A stretch of DNA of 64,000 nt from Panaeolus papilionaceus (GCA_015501605.1 JADNRZ010000002.1:2542001-2606000), one strand, 5' to 3'. Positions 47,508-59,928 are shown, numbered from the stretch's first letter. The notes: generated by a model from the sequence alone, not told the origin. Numbers and translations are program-made.

Positions 47508-49213
47508 ATGGCAGACTTTACAACAATTCGCGCTGAAATAAAGCATTGGGAACGTTCTTTCAAAGAGAATAATGGTAGACCTCCAACTGTTGAAGATATA
47601 AAGAATAATGCTCAGATTGGTACGTTCTCTCTTATTATATATTAGATTGAACCCATCCTGAACCTTTCTCAGCCGAAAAATATAAGCTTTATAAACGTTT
47701 AAATAAAGCAGCCACGTCCTCTGGTCAATCTCAATATCAGCAAAATACAAGCATACCTTCTCCATCAACACCACCTAGAAAGACACGTCCAAAAGATCCA
47801 CCATCTATCCTACTCTCCCGGACACGTCAAGTCGAGCCTACGGCCCCTTTGGCCTCCTTCAATCCCTTTTCTCCACAGAAAAAGCAGAAGGGAAAGGAAA
47901 AGGCTACATATAAGCAACCCAACCCTGAATCTCCAAGACCTAATCTCTTTCAGAAACTGCGCCCTCAAGTGACCTCACCGGGTCCATTTGCCCGTCTTCC
48001 ATCAGACGCTGTCCTTCCAGCGGCGTCGCAACTGAACCCATCTTCGTCTGCTTCATCCTCTGATGTGTCTGCGAAGACTGCAGTGGGCCCACCAAACGCT
48101 GTTATTCGAGCACGCAAACGCCTCCGTGGGGAACCTGTTTCTCCTTCACCTAGCAAAGACAAGAGGAGACGTGTTGCTTCGCAAACCATCATCCCCTTCC
48201 CTCGCATGCAATTGAAGGCTGCGACAAACGAACAGGACGATGAGGATGAAGACATGGCCGTGGACGCTGATACATCTTTCGTCGACGAGTCGCCGATGAA
48301 GCAACCTAGTGGCAAATCCTTTTCCATGTTGTTTGAGGATAAGATCCCCCAGCTTGACCTTTTCGGTATTAGAAATGATCTCGGACTAGGAGACGCCTCA
48401 ATTACATCGAGATCAGACCCTACAACGCATGCCCAGTCGCAACGTCCAACGGTCCATGGATCCGGAGCCTCGACCTTGCAAAAGGGAAAGGACAAGGCCG
48501 AAGAAATGGAAGGCCTCGAGAACTTAAACTTATCTACGGCATCCTCTGCCAAAAGTGATACCGGATCCCAAAGCACGAGCCGCTCCTCTACCAAACGCCC
48601 ATTATCTCCAGAAGATGCGGAAGTCCGTCCTGTCCCTAGAGCAAGATCACCCCTTATACCCCCGTCACCGCCACCATCCACCAGTACTACTTCCTTCAAC
48701 CAGCCAGGAAAACGAGGCAAAGGCGGAGCGAAAAACCGCAAGCGACCAACGGTTGCTGGTGATTCAGCCTCCCATGACAGCGACGATGAGAGTGTAAAAA
48801 CCTTAAAGATAGTGAAACGAAATCCCCCCCGTCCTCGACATGCAGCAGACGAAGACGAGGCAGAATTAAATTCTGACCCTATTTTGGCATTTTCACGCAC
48901 GGCTGTGCCTCATGCATCACCCCCAGTTAATTTCCAGCAGGACGATGGACATGTTGAAATTGATCTCCCAGAGAAACTTCGACATGTGCTGGCATTGCAG
49001 CCCGCGGCATCTCATAATTCAGAAGAAGATAGACTAGTCAAAAGCCTCCTGTATAACCGAAAAACAACCTGGTACGACCCCAACAAGGGTGGAGAAATCT
49101 GGGATATTGGAGAGGACCATAATATTACATCAGTAGATGAAACAAATAGGTATACAGATGGTGAAGATGACTGGGAAGGGGAACCTGTCCCCTGGGAGGT
49201 CGGGGAATTGTGA
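47508..49213 (+). CDS. SLD2: DNA replication regulator Sld2 (Drc1; RecQL4 N-terminal family)
   Basis: Replication-initiation factor that, once phosphorylated by S-CDK, binds Dpb11 to load the helicase. The N-terminus is diagnostic: a first exon with IRAEIKHWERSFKENNGRPP and EDIKNNAQI, then after a short intron EKYKLYKRLNKA. The rest is disordered with many SP/TP pairs (CDK sites, as in yeast Sld2), basic patches, and a conserved-looking C-terminal stretch YNRKTTWYDPNKGGEIWDIGED. It has no helicase domain. Length about 540 residues, normal for fungal Sld2. Confidence 0.85.
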
Positions 49214-49820
49214 TGGTGAAGTAAATTCTCAAGTATCGATTGTTTCTCAACATCGTGTATGTACATCACCGTTCCACAACATTTGTAACAATATGCATGC
49301 GAGTTAACAAGAAAATCGTTCATCTACTTTTTGGATTGTGGACCCCATCGGTCCTTGATGTGGATGCGGTCCGTAGCATGGCCAGATTGATAATTACTGT
49401 ATCGTTACAAGGCCTACAATCATAGCCAGTAATGCACTCTTTATCGAAATGTATCATTTCAACCCACAAACTTTGATTTACACACTATCGCCTGAATGAT
49501 TACGATTTGATACCAAAACGCAGCATCGAGACGTTAATTTCTGTTAATCTGCCTCGCTTTTGACACATGCCTCTAGGTATTCTGAACTATCCCTTCCAAT
49601 CCTGGATGTCTCGTGTACATGACACCGATCGCTCACTGCTACGAACAAGGACCTCCAGGTGTCAACGAAAGCGTGGTTTCCGCGCAGTTCATTCGTTAAG
49701 TATTGGGTATTTTCAAGATGTAATTCCCATATTCTCCTCTTCGACGACACTTGACATACACAGCAGCACTCGATAGCGCACAAACATTGCGACCTTTTCA
49801 ATTCCGCGACAGCTTTAACG
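49214..49820. other. Intergenic region before the F-box-like gene
   Basis: About 600 bp with the SLD2 3' UTR and the promoter of the next gene. A minus-strand open stretch at 49544-49981 overlaps the F-box-like gene and is its shadow. Nothing else was seen. Confidence 0.5.
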
Positions 49821-52066
49821 ATGATCTCTACTCTTCTCCGCGATGCTGAGGTGACCAACAAGCTCCTCGAGGCAATTCTCGACTCTCCTGGCGGCCGCCG
49901 TTCACTGTCTCGCTTCGCTCGTACATGCCGTGCCATCTCGGAACCTGCCCTCGACTTACTGTGGAAGGAGCTAGACTCCATTGCACCAATAATTGGCTTG
50001 TTCCCTGCAAGCTTATTGAAGAAGGCACGAAGGCCTGGCCTTGGGTTGGTGAGTTGTTATGACTGCGCGTTTAATGCCTTTGGACCAAATTCTTATAACT
50101 TCAGACCCGTCTCCCTCGCGATGAGGACTGGGCCACAATCATCAAGTACTCCCCTCGCATTCGCCGCATCGTTTACGATGAAAGCGCGAACAACATCTCA
50201 CCGTCCATCCTTTCCATGTTGGAGGAATGTCGACCCAAGGCCTACATTCTTCCTCAACTCCAGGAGCTCACTTGGAAGGTCGATACCGCTGCTGCCCTGC
50301 AGCACTGTTCTATGTTCCTGTGCCCCAACTTGCAGTACATCAACCTCGAAATAGGCACCAGGTTCAAGCAACTCAACGATTTCCTTGCTGACATGTCCAG
50401 CCGAGTCATGCTCAAAGGCTTCTCCTTCATCTCCCCCACAGCCCTCCCTGACTCCTTCACCGAGCTCCTTCTCCGTCAGAAGAAGCTCGAGAGGGTTGCT
50501 CTTGTGGCACCTGGCGCTTTATCTCCTGGAGTCGGTCGCTGGTTGGCTGCCTTGCCTCATTTGAAGATGTTGCAACTCGATCTGACAGGAAGGGCACCCA
50601 TCGCCGTGGAAGGGTTTTTCGACGAACTGATGCCACGTTCTGGAGATTCGACACCAAGTTCCATCGGGTCCAGAGACAGCGGTGTCTTCTCTGGTGAGGA
50701 ACTTGACTTCACAGAAATTCGAAAATCCGCCTTGAGACTCACCGGTGACTATCATCCCAAAGGCTCCTTCGCCCGCCTAAAGAAGATTCAACTTTCAGGA
50801 GAGGTCGCCAACATCTTCGTTTTCCTCAAGCATATCGAGAGTTACATCGCCAGCCTCGACCTCGTCATCGAGGACCCACCCGACAACGCTGACTGGCACG
50901 ACCTCTCTGGGCTCATCTGCGAGAAGTTCGCAGAGACACTTCAGAGTCTGAAGATCACTGCCACTCCATCATCGAAATTCGTTGATCTCGTACGTTCAAC
51001 CCCGAGAGCTGAACCGCCGACAGGACGTCTATCGCTCGAGGGTTTGACTGGGCTGTACAAGTTGTCTCGCTTGGACATCGACCTCCCTGAGTCAGTTGTT
51101 TTTATCCCAGCTGACATCGAGGCAGTTGCGAAGGCTTGCCCCAACCTCGAGATCCTCAGGCTTTGCCCCTGGTCAAGGTTCCCCCTTCCCCACCAGCCTA
51201 AATTGACGATTGACTCCTTGGGACCACTTATTAAGCAATGCAGACGGTTGAACACCCTTGCTGTCGTCTTTAACACCAACGCCAGCTCTCCCGCGCGTGT
51301 TCAAACACTCCTGCGTTCCCAAGATTATATTTCCCCTTCTATCCTCCGCTTCCACGTTGGGCACTCCTCCATCACCGATTCCTTCCAGGCAGCCATTGTC
51401 ATCAGCCACCTTATGCCTCGAATGGAAGGTTTGAAGTGGTTCCAGGAGAGAACGCGAGTTGGTTTCGTCGAGGCTCACGCAAAAGGCTGGCAGGCGGTTT
51501 CGGAGACATTGCCTCACCTCCAGACGATTCGTATTATCGAAAAGACCTTCGCCAGTGCACCTCCACCCCCTAAGCCGGAGACAGCAGAGCAGAGCATCGA
51601 CGCGACCATTCAGACGAGGTCGCGTGGTGTGTCAGCCGTTGTCCAAACCGAGGAGTTCTCTGTGCAAGCATCCCCTGTTCTCGTTTCCTGCGCGGTGGAT
51701 GCCTGCGTCGGAACCGCTGACATGGCTATCGACGCCACTCCCAAGTTCCACGAAATGGCTATCGAAGCCATCCCGATGACGACGTCCACGTCCACCTCAA
51801 CCGAGACGCTGGAATTGGTCGGAGAGTCCACACACCCCCATACCCTTCGCATGTATCCTACGGTCTACCTCATTTCCGCCATCATGGGCCTTTTTAGTTT
51901 CGCCTACCGCTGTACTCTATCACCCATTGCCTTCAGTTCTCGCATCATCCACTTGGCCAAGCATCGCTTTACTTCTTCCCCTCCCCCAAAATCCAACGGT
52001 TCGATTGAACCGAAACCCAGCGCACCGGCGGACACCATCCCACTCGACGATCTTCAAGTCCGTTAA
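49821..52066 (+). CDS. F-box/LRR-like protein with a C-terminal hydrophobic segment
   Basis: About 730 residues in two exons (intron 49049 plus 1000, i.e. 50049-50104). The start MISTLLRDAEVTNKLLE leads into RFARTCRAISEPALDLLWKEL, typical of the divergent F-box region found in very many agaricomycete proteins. Irregular leucine-rich repeats follow (LQYINLEIG, LKMLQLDLTG, LYKLSRLDIDLPE, NLEILRLCPW), as in substrate receptors of SCF ubiquitin ligases. The last 90 residues are unusual: a Thr/Ser-rich stretch and then a hydrophobic helix (VYLISAIMGLFSFAY) with basic flanks, a possible membrane anchor. Codon use is strongly biased, suggesting good expression. Target unknown. Confidence 0.75.
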
Positions 52067-52445
52067 TGAATTATTCTGCATTATGAACGTTCACTTATAT
52101 TACATACCTATCTTGTCTCAAAACGCGCAGATTCCCTGCAGTTATGCCAGTACATATGCAACATATGATTATGATCATGCTCAACCAATACATGCAATCC
52201 ATTTTTTCTCCTCACCTACCACATCTCAGTATGAAAGTAAGCGAAGAAAGGAACTTGACGCAACAAATGCAATGAAACAAGGAAGAGGATTGGAGAAAAA
52301 CACCTTGAAGAGCTCGAAGGAAAGAGTCCCTGAAGTGATGGTCGGCACGTGGAGACCAATATCGCAAACAGTAGCAAACACTATCGCGACGCGTCACCGC
52401 GATCAGATTCAGCAGCCTAATAACTCCTCCACCAGAATCTATAAC
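52067..52445. other. Intergenic region before RPN5
   Basis: About 380 bp. The frame is open through much of it up to the RPN5 start, but the translation has no family marks, and the RPN5 start at 52446 fits better. It should hold a 3' UTR and the RPN5 promoter. Confidence 0.5.
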
Positions 52446-54218
52446 ATGGCCGACAACAAGAAGCAAGAAAAGGACTATACCAAGGAAGTTGATGAACTCC
52501 TTCCAGAAGCAGAGGCGATCGTCAAGGTACTTTGATTCTCTCCGTATTGCGAACTTAGCTAAATTCGATTCATTTGAAGAGTGGTAAGCTGCAAGAAGGT
52601 CTCGATAAAATATTCGCTCTCGAAAAGCAGACAAGAAATGTAAGCATTATTTATGGATACTCGAATAGTAAATGACGTCCATCCTAGGCTGCTGATCTCA
52701 ACTCAACCACACGACTTGCTAAAGCTGCCGTTCAACATGCATACGATGCTCGAGATTTAGTACAAGTCAACGGCACTATCTCGCTATTGAGCAAGAAACA
52801 CGGGCAATTGAAGGGAGTAACTCAGGCTATGGTCGAGCTTGCTATTTCGTGGTTACCAGAAGTCAAGCAACGTGATGGGCTGGAGCGATGGCTGGAACTG
52901 GTGGAGACACTCCGAAGCGTTACGGAGGGCAAGGTACTATCTGCTTCAGGGTCATCATATAGATCACTTGTTAACCGACTCCTAGATTTACTTAGAAACA
53001 CCACGAGCGCGAGTAACCCTCCAATTAGCTCAGTACAATGAAGGCCTTTCGAAGTCAGGAAGCTCCAAAGACGCTGAAGGGTCTCTGCAGACTGCTTCAG
53101 ATCTCCTCTCAGACCTCCAGGTCGAAACATACTCATCGATGGAGAGGAGAGAGAAAACCGAGTTTATCTTGGAGCAAATGCGCTTGCTAGTGGCCGTTGC
53201 TCGTCAGAAAGATGCTGCTGCCGAAAAGGACGGAAAGGATGTTTTGGGAGGAGGGGAGTCAGAATGGATCAAAGTCAGAGTTGGTGGAAGGAAAGTGAAT
53301 GAGGAGTTTTTGAAGGAGAAAGACAACGAGGCAAGCCTGCACATTCCTCTATAACGATGCAAGACTAAGAGTTTTTCCAGGATCTCAAACTCAAATACTA
53401 CGACTTGATGATCCAACACGCTCTTCACGAATCCTCATACCTCGATGTCGCCAAATATTACTATAAGATCTGGGAGACGCCTTCCATCAAAGACGATGTA
53501 AAGGACAAGGGCAAATCAGTTCGTGTTTAAGTTGACCCTTTTGGTCGTGGCTAATCATTCCACAGGCACTTGAACATATCGTTTACTATATCGTCCTTGC
53601 GCCCCACAGCAACGAACAATCTGATATGCTTCACCATCTCTATATCGACCCTGCACTTTTGAAACTGGAACTTCATTAGTGTGTAAATTAATCACGAGAA
53701 ACTGTTTATAACCTAACACACCTTGCAGCAATCTTGTTAAATGTTTCGTGACCAAGGAGCTCATGAGGTGGCCTGGGATTGAAGGCATTTATGGTGCTTT
53801 CCTTAAGAAAACCCCTGTCTTTTCCCAGGAAAAGCGATGGGAGGACTTGCACACCCGCGTCGTTGAACATGTATGTTTTTTTCATGCAACTACGGGGCTA
53901 TTCTCTCATCGACATATCGAATAGAACATCCGCGTAGTGGCCGAGTATTACTCTCGCATAACACTTCCTCGTCTCACAGCCCTACTGGACCTTACTCCTC
54001 AGCAAACAGAGCAAACACTTGCACGATTGGTCGTGTCTGGCACAATTTGGGCAAAGATCGACCGACCAGCAGGAATCGTGAATTTCCGTAGCAAGCGTAG
54101 TGCAGAAGATGTTATGAATGACTGGAGTTCAGACATGCAGAAGCTGCTTGGTTTAGTAGAGAAGACGTGGATGACGATGAACGCTGCACAGGCTGCACAA
54201 GCGCGCGTTAAACCATGA
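52446..54218 (+). CDS. RPN5: 26S proteasome regulatory subunit Rpn5 (PSMD12)
   Basis: Lid subunit of the 19S proteasome, a PCI-domain scaffold. Start [22 protein letters not shown] is typical. Marks in order: [40 protein letters not shown], then after an intron [86 protein letters not shown], and the PCI winged helix [20 protein letters not shown]. Ends with ARVKP. About 480 residues. The intron near 52933-52986 must end at CTCCTAG to keep frame. Confidence 0.96.
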
Positions 54219-54424
54219 GGATCGACAATATAGCAATCACCACATCGTGTATTATAGATTTCCGAGAATTAATGATAGACTTTCGAGTCACTGACGAACC
54301 ATACCTACTTGTGTGGATAACAATTTAAACCATCGTATATAATAAACGGCGGAGCCTTTAAAGAGAACAGGGATAATTTAAGAGCTGGATCTGGGTATAT
54401 ACATTACAGTGCGGCCTAGCTGTC

Positions 54425-57112
54425 TCAAAGTTTCGCCTGCAGAGCGGGTTGACGAGGGAGTGTCTTGGCTTTATCTCTCAATACACGGCGCAACTGATGG
54501 GCAAAAATTAGCAACAGGGTGTGTTTGAAGCGATCAGGGTTTGGACAAGTACTCACGATTTTTCCTGAGGGATTCTTAGGAATAGCTTCCACGAAAATAA
54601 CACCACCTGCAAGGTGCTTGTAGTAGATCTTTGCATCAGCAACGTGCTGCAACTATTGTGAGTACACTGGACGCGTGTATCTATTCAGTGACGCGCACCT
54701 TTTGCAGAGCTCTCTTCAATCGCGTGACTTCTGCTTCCTTGTTTTTTGTCCTCTCTAGCGCCCGGACACTCCGAACGACGAACGCCAACGGCACTTCGCC
54801 ACTGTATTCGTCAGGAATACCAACCACACAAACGTCGGCTACATCTGGATGGAGGAGTAGATGACCCTCGAGCTCCGCTGGGGCGACTTGGAAACCTCTG
54901 ACTTTCATGATTTCCTGCACGAGATAAGAATGCTTTGAGATGTCACCTGGTAAAGCCCTGAAGCTAAACATACCTTCAGGCGATCGACCACGAAAACCTC
55001 GAGGTTCTTGATGATAACCTCATCTCCTGTCCGGACCCAGCCATTGATGAAGGTCTCTGCTGTCCTATAACGACGTAAGTTGTATGTCGGGGTTAAGTAG
55101 TATATATGATTCTTACGCCTCTGTATTTTTGTAATACCCGAGGGCCATAGATGGACCTTTGACCACGAGCTCGCCTTGTTCTCCCTCGTTAGCGAGACTC
55201 CCATCTGGCTTGACCACCTTCGCAGTTATTCCCGGCGCGAGTTCTCCAGCACTCCCAATTGTACCCATCTTGCGATCCGGCTGAACTAGGCAAACTGTTG
55301 TTGCGGTTTCAGTCATGCCTATCGCAAAGTTAAGCGAAGCGGTGTTGTATTTTCATGCAGAACTCACCGTATCCTTGGCCGATGGCAGCGTTCGGAAGGA
55401 TGTTCGCGATCTGTTTCATGAGTTCCCCACTTAAAGGGGCTGCTCCAGACATGCAGAACTTAACATGATCGAAGTTGTGCTTCTTTACCGCGGGGTGCTA
55501 ACAGAACATCAGAATACCGAAATATGGTTGGCATCGACTTGATGAGAGTACCTTGCACAATAAAACAACTTGCGGTGGAACCAAGCTTGTATAATTTAAG
55601 CTATCAGCCAATGAAAAGCAAGAAGAGACAACTCACAAGAGGTGTGTAATTTTGAACCGCTCGATGCTGTTTAGAAAGTCGGTAAAAGTAAATTTCGGAA
55701 CAACCACCAAGGTTGCCTGAATACATCATGATAAATCTCGGTTTTCAGGGCATGACTTGTGGGTTCATACTTACCCCGTAAAACAATGAAAGATGGAGCT
55801 ATAAATAGAACTGAATTAATCGAAGCAAGAATAACCGTTTTGTCGTTCGACAGTGACTTACAATGACGACGAGTCCATAAATATCTTGAAAAGGCTAGCT
55901 ATCAATTAGTGCACGACTAATGAATGAAGAGGAACGTACGGAAGAAAGGTAAAACTGATAATCAAAAAATGGTTAATGTCGATCACGGTAGCTTAAGTAC
56001 AGGCACGTACCACCGAGATTCACATCACCGGGTTGCAATCTCTTGTTGGGCCATTGGGGGTCGTTAATACGAAAATGGGTCGCCATTTGTATCACATTGG
56101 CGATAACCGCGTAATGGGGGACTTCAACTGCCTAATGTATGAAAATTAGCGCTCCGAGGATACAGTTCTAAACCCTTGGGAAGACCCGAACCTTGGGCTT
56201 CCCAGTTGTCCCACTAGAAAAGGACAGAAAGGCCACGGTGGTACGCGCCTCGCCTTGTTTGAATGTAATAGCCTTGTAATTTTCCCCTCGGGAGCTACCG
56301 AGCTCGATGAGCTGATCAAGAGTTGAATGTGCATGTTGCTTCGCCGAAGGCGCGGTATTAAACAATACGATGCGATCATCTGAAAGGCCAACGCTGCGAG
56401 CGGCAGCTTTCGCAATGGCAAGACAAGCAGGATGAGCGATAATGAGCTTTGCACTGGTTAATGAGAGTTGGTGCTTCAGCTCATCAGCTGTGTAGCTTGG
56501 GTTTGCTGGCCTGCGGAGAGAAACAACTGGGTCAGTAAAAGCGGAGTCGAGGGTAGATACATGATTATGAAAGACTTGCGTGACAATGCCTCCCAGAGTG
56601 TGAACAGCCCAGATAGCGGGAGCATAGTCTGCGGGGACTTGTCAGACACGTCAGATGACAAGCAATGACGCATACCCATGTGGTTGGGGCTGAATAGGCA
56701 TACTGTATGAAAATGTATGTCTCAGCACGGAAGGAGCATGTCCACGACGGAACTGGTTACTGACCCACTTCTTTCGATGCTGAACGTGGGTTAGCTAACG
56801 GAATGAGGGCAAATAGGAGCACAAAGACATACAGATATTCCACTTGATACTCAAACCGTTGGCAAGATTATAGGTACGTTTATGCACCTATAAGATTAGG
56901 AATATTTATATACATGAAAAATAATGAACAATGCAAGTATATGGACATACATCCTCGTAATAAGCTGTCCTTCCAGTTCCATCCTCGATGAAGAAGGGCA
57001 CATTTCTTGGTCTAATGGGTCTTGGGGTACATTGAGTTCTTAGAATGAACTGAGGTATAGATATATCATCTGGAATATGAGGAAGAGGAACAGCAGAGCG
57101 AAATTCAGACAT
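54425..57112 (-). CDS. AMP-dependent acyl-CoA synthetase (4-coumarate-CoA ligase-like), peroxisomal
   Basis: ANL-superfamily enzyme that activates a carboxylic acid with ATP and joins it to CoA. Core motifs are present: [11 protein letters not shown] (A3), [12 protein letters not shown] (A5), NGWVRTGDE (A7) and NPSGKI with the catalytic lysine (A10). The N-terminus [16 protein letters not shown] fits 4-coumarate-CoA ligase-like enzymes. The protein ends in QAKL: AKL is an accepted PTS1 signal, so it should go to peroxisomes. In fungi such enzymes activate fatty or aromatic acids; the substrate is not clear. The start is ATG 57112; the frame opens further upstream only through a GTG. It has more than ten introns. 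Divergent from MED7. Confidence 0.9.
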
Positions 57113-57278
57113 GGGTGGTGAAGAAAGGTAATAATTATTGCTCACATTTTAGTTTGCGGAGTTATAAAGGGTGTTCAGGTTCATTGAGCAAGCAAGTTCT
57201 TGTTAAGATGATGCATGCCATTCAGTTTAGTTGACGGATCTTGTCCGGGATTAATTTCCTTTTTCTGTCTTGACCATC
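57113..57278. promoter_or_regulatory. Bidirectional promoter, acyl-CoA ligase / MED7
   Basis: 166 bp between start codons of divergent genes. No clear TATA box or motif was seen. Confidence 0.45.
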
Positions 57279-58422
57279 ATGGATGAAGAAACCACAGAAC
57301 TGAGAAATCCGTTCCCTTCGCCCCCATCTCATTATACCAAGTTTACTTCTCATAATCTCAATTTATTGGCTCTACTGAAGGAACGTTCTCCTGACTATCA
57401 AAATGCCAACCAATATGATGTTTTAAATGACCAATCGGATATACCTGACTGGCCTTTAACTCAACTTGAGAAACCTCGCGTTGACTGGATTTTGGAGGAA
57501 CCTGATGCTTATTTCGACGTCTATGGAGACAGGTGGTTTGTGCGCCTCATGCAAAGTCTTTCTTTGCCTCCATGTAAATCATCATATCCTCCACTATAGG
57601 TCAAGGATACAATCCCATCTCTAGCAGAGGTAGGTGGTCATCAACTTTATCCAGCTGACCCTTCTGTTGGTATGCCACAATCTTCTTCTCCTCTATATAA
57701 AGCCCTGCTGAGATACAAGTTTAACCTAGACCGCAGACCTGCCCTTCTATCAGTTCTACGCACTTTGCTAGTCACTTACTCAGCTCTAATGGGCTCTTTG
57801 CTAGTCCCGCCGCCGCTATCCCCGGAAACCCCTCCAGAATGGGACAGACATATTAGTTGGATTACTGTCTTAAGTCAAAATCTCATGGCCGCTGTCAATG
57901 ACCTTCGACCAGTTCAGGTGAGGGCACTGTTTTTACGTTAATTTTTTTTGGTATTCAATGGGCACAGGCCCGAGACAACCTTGAATCGATGATGAAGCGA
58001 CAGCTGGAATTGCGCCGTGAAGAAACAAAAAAAATTCACGAGTGCGTTGTCTGTCTTCTTTGCTTGAGGTTAACATAATCACTCAAATAATTTTTCTTAA
58101 TAAAATGATAGAAAATGTGACAGCTTAACTGCTAAACTTGATCAGCTTCGAGGGTCTATTCACAAGATGCTCGCAGATTCAAGTCCAACAACTAATGTCA
58201 GTCATCACTTTGGCTTCGACGAAGCTTATGCCTGACCCCCTATTCCTCATAAGCAACCTCATCAGCCCGCGAGCCTCCCATCAGCTGAGCGAACCCAGCA
58301 ACCCGCTCAACCTGTGAGTACCATCGTATTTGCACTATATTCTGACACTTACTCGATTCCTATGCTGCCATTAGGGCGATATAACTAACCAGGATGTGCT
58401 GAGATGGGCCGAACAGGTCTGA
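57279..58422 (+). CDS. MED7: Mediator complex subunit 7 (MED7)
   Basis: Middle-module subunit of the Mediator co-activator. The start MDEETTELRNPFPSPPSHY and KFTSHNLNLL match the family's PPP..Y..FT block; then LEKPRVDWILEE, splice to VKDTIPSLAE, GHQLYP, LLRYKFNLDRRPALLSVLRTLLVTY, and a coiled helix AVNDLRPVQARDNLESMMKRQLE. I splice out 58197-58253 (57 nt; donor GTCAGT, branch-like CTGAC, acceptor ATAAG), which removes an in-frame TGA; the coding then goes on to 58313 and, after intron 58314-58374, ends NQDVLRWAEQV at 58422. If that intron is kept, the protein ends at 58235 with DEAYA. About 260 residues. Confidence 0.88.
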
Positions 58423-59267
58423 TGCTCTAGACATTCTTAGCACACTCATTTAGCGTAGAAGATGCATCTCACCTCGAAGGAAAATCATTGCACACACTTT
58501 AAGTTGACACTTAGCTATTGTTGTGGTTGCGAGTGTATAGTAGTTGATAAAGGATGGTTCGCGACCTCGATAAACATGTACATGCCGCGTGAATGAACTG
58601 TGAACCAATTAATCTAGTAGTTAAAGTACGCCGGTCACGAGCGTCGCAATCCGGCCTGAAATCGTTGCAATTGGGACTGAATTTTGACCATGCTGTGAGT
58701 GTCCCGAGGTTAAAATCTTTGCTCTTTGTATAAGCGCTCCGGTAGGCGTTCAAATTTTAACACAAGTGTTGTTTATGCCCTGACATGGCTTAACGCACTT
58801 GCACGGGTTTCGAGCCACTGAGTGGCCGACGTTCTGAGCAAACAGTATGTGCACCATTCGCGCTAAGATAACAACCATCCGAGAGAGAGAGAGAGAAAGA
58901 CCCAACAAAGCAACGGAGGAACAAACAGCCTTACACACCCGAGGCAAAGGCACGGGCCAAAGTCTAGTAATAATAAAAATGAATGGCATTGAATTTCGTT
59001 CGTGGCTGATGGAATTTGTCTTTTGTCGTGGTCTGACTAGTACCACGTGATGCAGGTCGAGTGAAAGACACTTTTGAATTTCTTCTACTTATCTTTCCTC
59101 TTGAATTTGATAACCTATTAACGTCTTTGTTCAAGTAACTGCAAAAAAAATCAAATTCTGGGCGACCTTTAGATCATTCATTCTTGCGCCATATAACACG
59201 CATAAACTGTCAATCTCTCTCGGTATTTCCTGTTTTCAAACTTCAATCCACCGAGGCATAGTCTACC
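58423..59267. other. Long intergenic region, MED7 to BCL7-like gene
   Basis: About 845 bp. It holds a GA microsatellite (58881-58896), a CACGTG E-box at 59043-59048, and AT-rich sequence before the next start. Short open stretches here have no family match. No tRNA was found. Confidence 0.5.
58881..58896. repeat. (GA)8 microsatellite
   Basis: Eight perfect GA units, then GA-rich sequence to 58900. It may vary between strains. Confidence 0.8.
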
Positions 59268-59928
59268 ATGGCCACCAGACGAAGAATTGGTGTGAGCGCA
59301 GCAAGCACGGAGGCAGCTCGACGACATATGATGCAACCTGTACCTTGTTGGGAAAAAGTGTGGGTGACTCCTGCTGGTTTAGCATCGGGCCCTTCATCTC
59401 TTAAAGTATACAAGTGGGTAAAGACGGAAAAGCAACAAGTATGTCACCTACCTTGAGATGCACACCACATTTTCCTAATAACCCGTCTAGCATTTTAGTG
59501 ACGATGAAGGAGACGCAGATGAACCCCTAGCACCATTACCTGACGAGCCTGAAATGGTGGATGGGGACGAGGAGGAAACGGAGGAACCCAAAGCGGACCA
59601 GACACAGGTCAAAGAAGTTGCAGACGAGACCAACCAAGACGACCCCCCTTCCAAAGTTCCTTCACCGAAACCAGAACCAGAACTGAGACTTGCACAACCA
59701 GACGAGACAGATCACGACAACGGCGACATGCTCAAAGAGTTAGACACAACTATGGACGACATGGAAGAGGACAAGCAAGGAGACTTGGAACTGAATATCT
59801 CTGGTCTTGGTCCTGATGGACTGCAGCTTGAGGGAGCGCATGACCTCTCACAACTTGATGGTCCTGATGGGTTAATTGGAGGCTCACTTATGGACGAGAG
59901 CACAGACCCATTCGCCGATACGACTTAA
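59268..59928 (+). CDS. BCL7 N-terminal-domain-like protein
   Basis: Two exons (59268-59438, 59491-59928) give 202 residues. The N-terminal part reads CWEKVWVTPAG...SSLKVYKWVKTE, close to the BCL7 signature (WEKKWVTVGD.SLRI.KWVPV), after a basic start MATRRRIGVSAAS. The rest is acidic and disordered (HFSDDEGDADE onward, many E, D, P) with Leu/Gly-rich short motifs at the end (LNISGLGPDGLQLEG). In animals BCL7 proteins are subunits of SWI/SNF. A role in a fungal remodeller is inferred from this domain alone. The spliced join gives KTEKQQHFSDDE. Confidence 0.72.

Noticed and set aside
49544..49981. Minus-strand open frame of 145 codons
   Set aside because: It overlaps the start of the F-box-like gene on the other strand and shows no motif.
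51927..52535. Long plus-strand open frame across the RPN5 start
   Set aside because: It runs through the 5' UTR of RPN5; the translation before 52446 has no conserved features.
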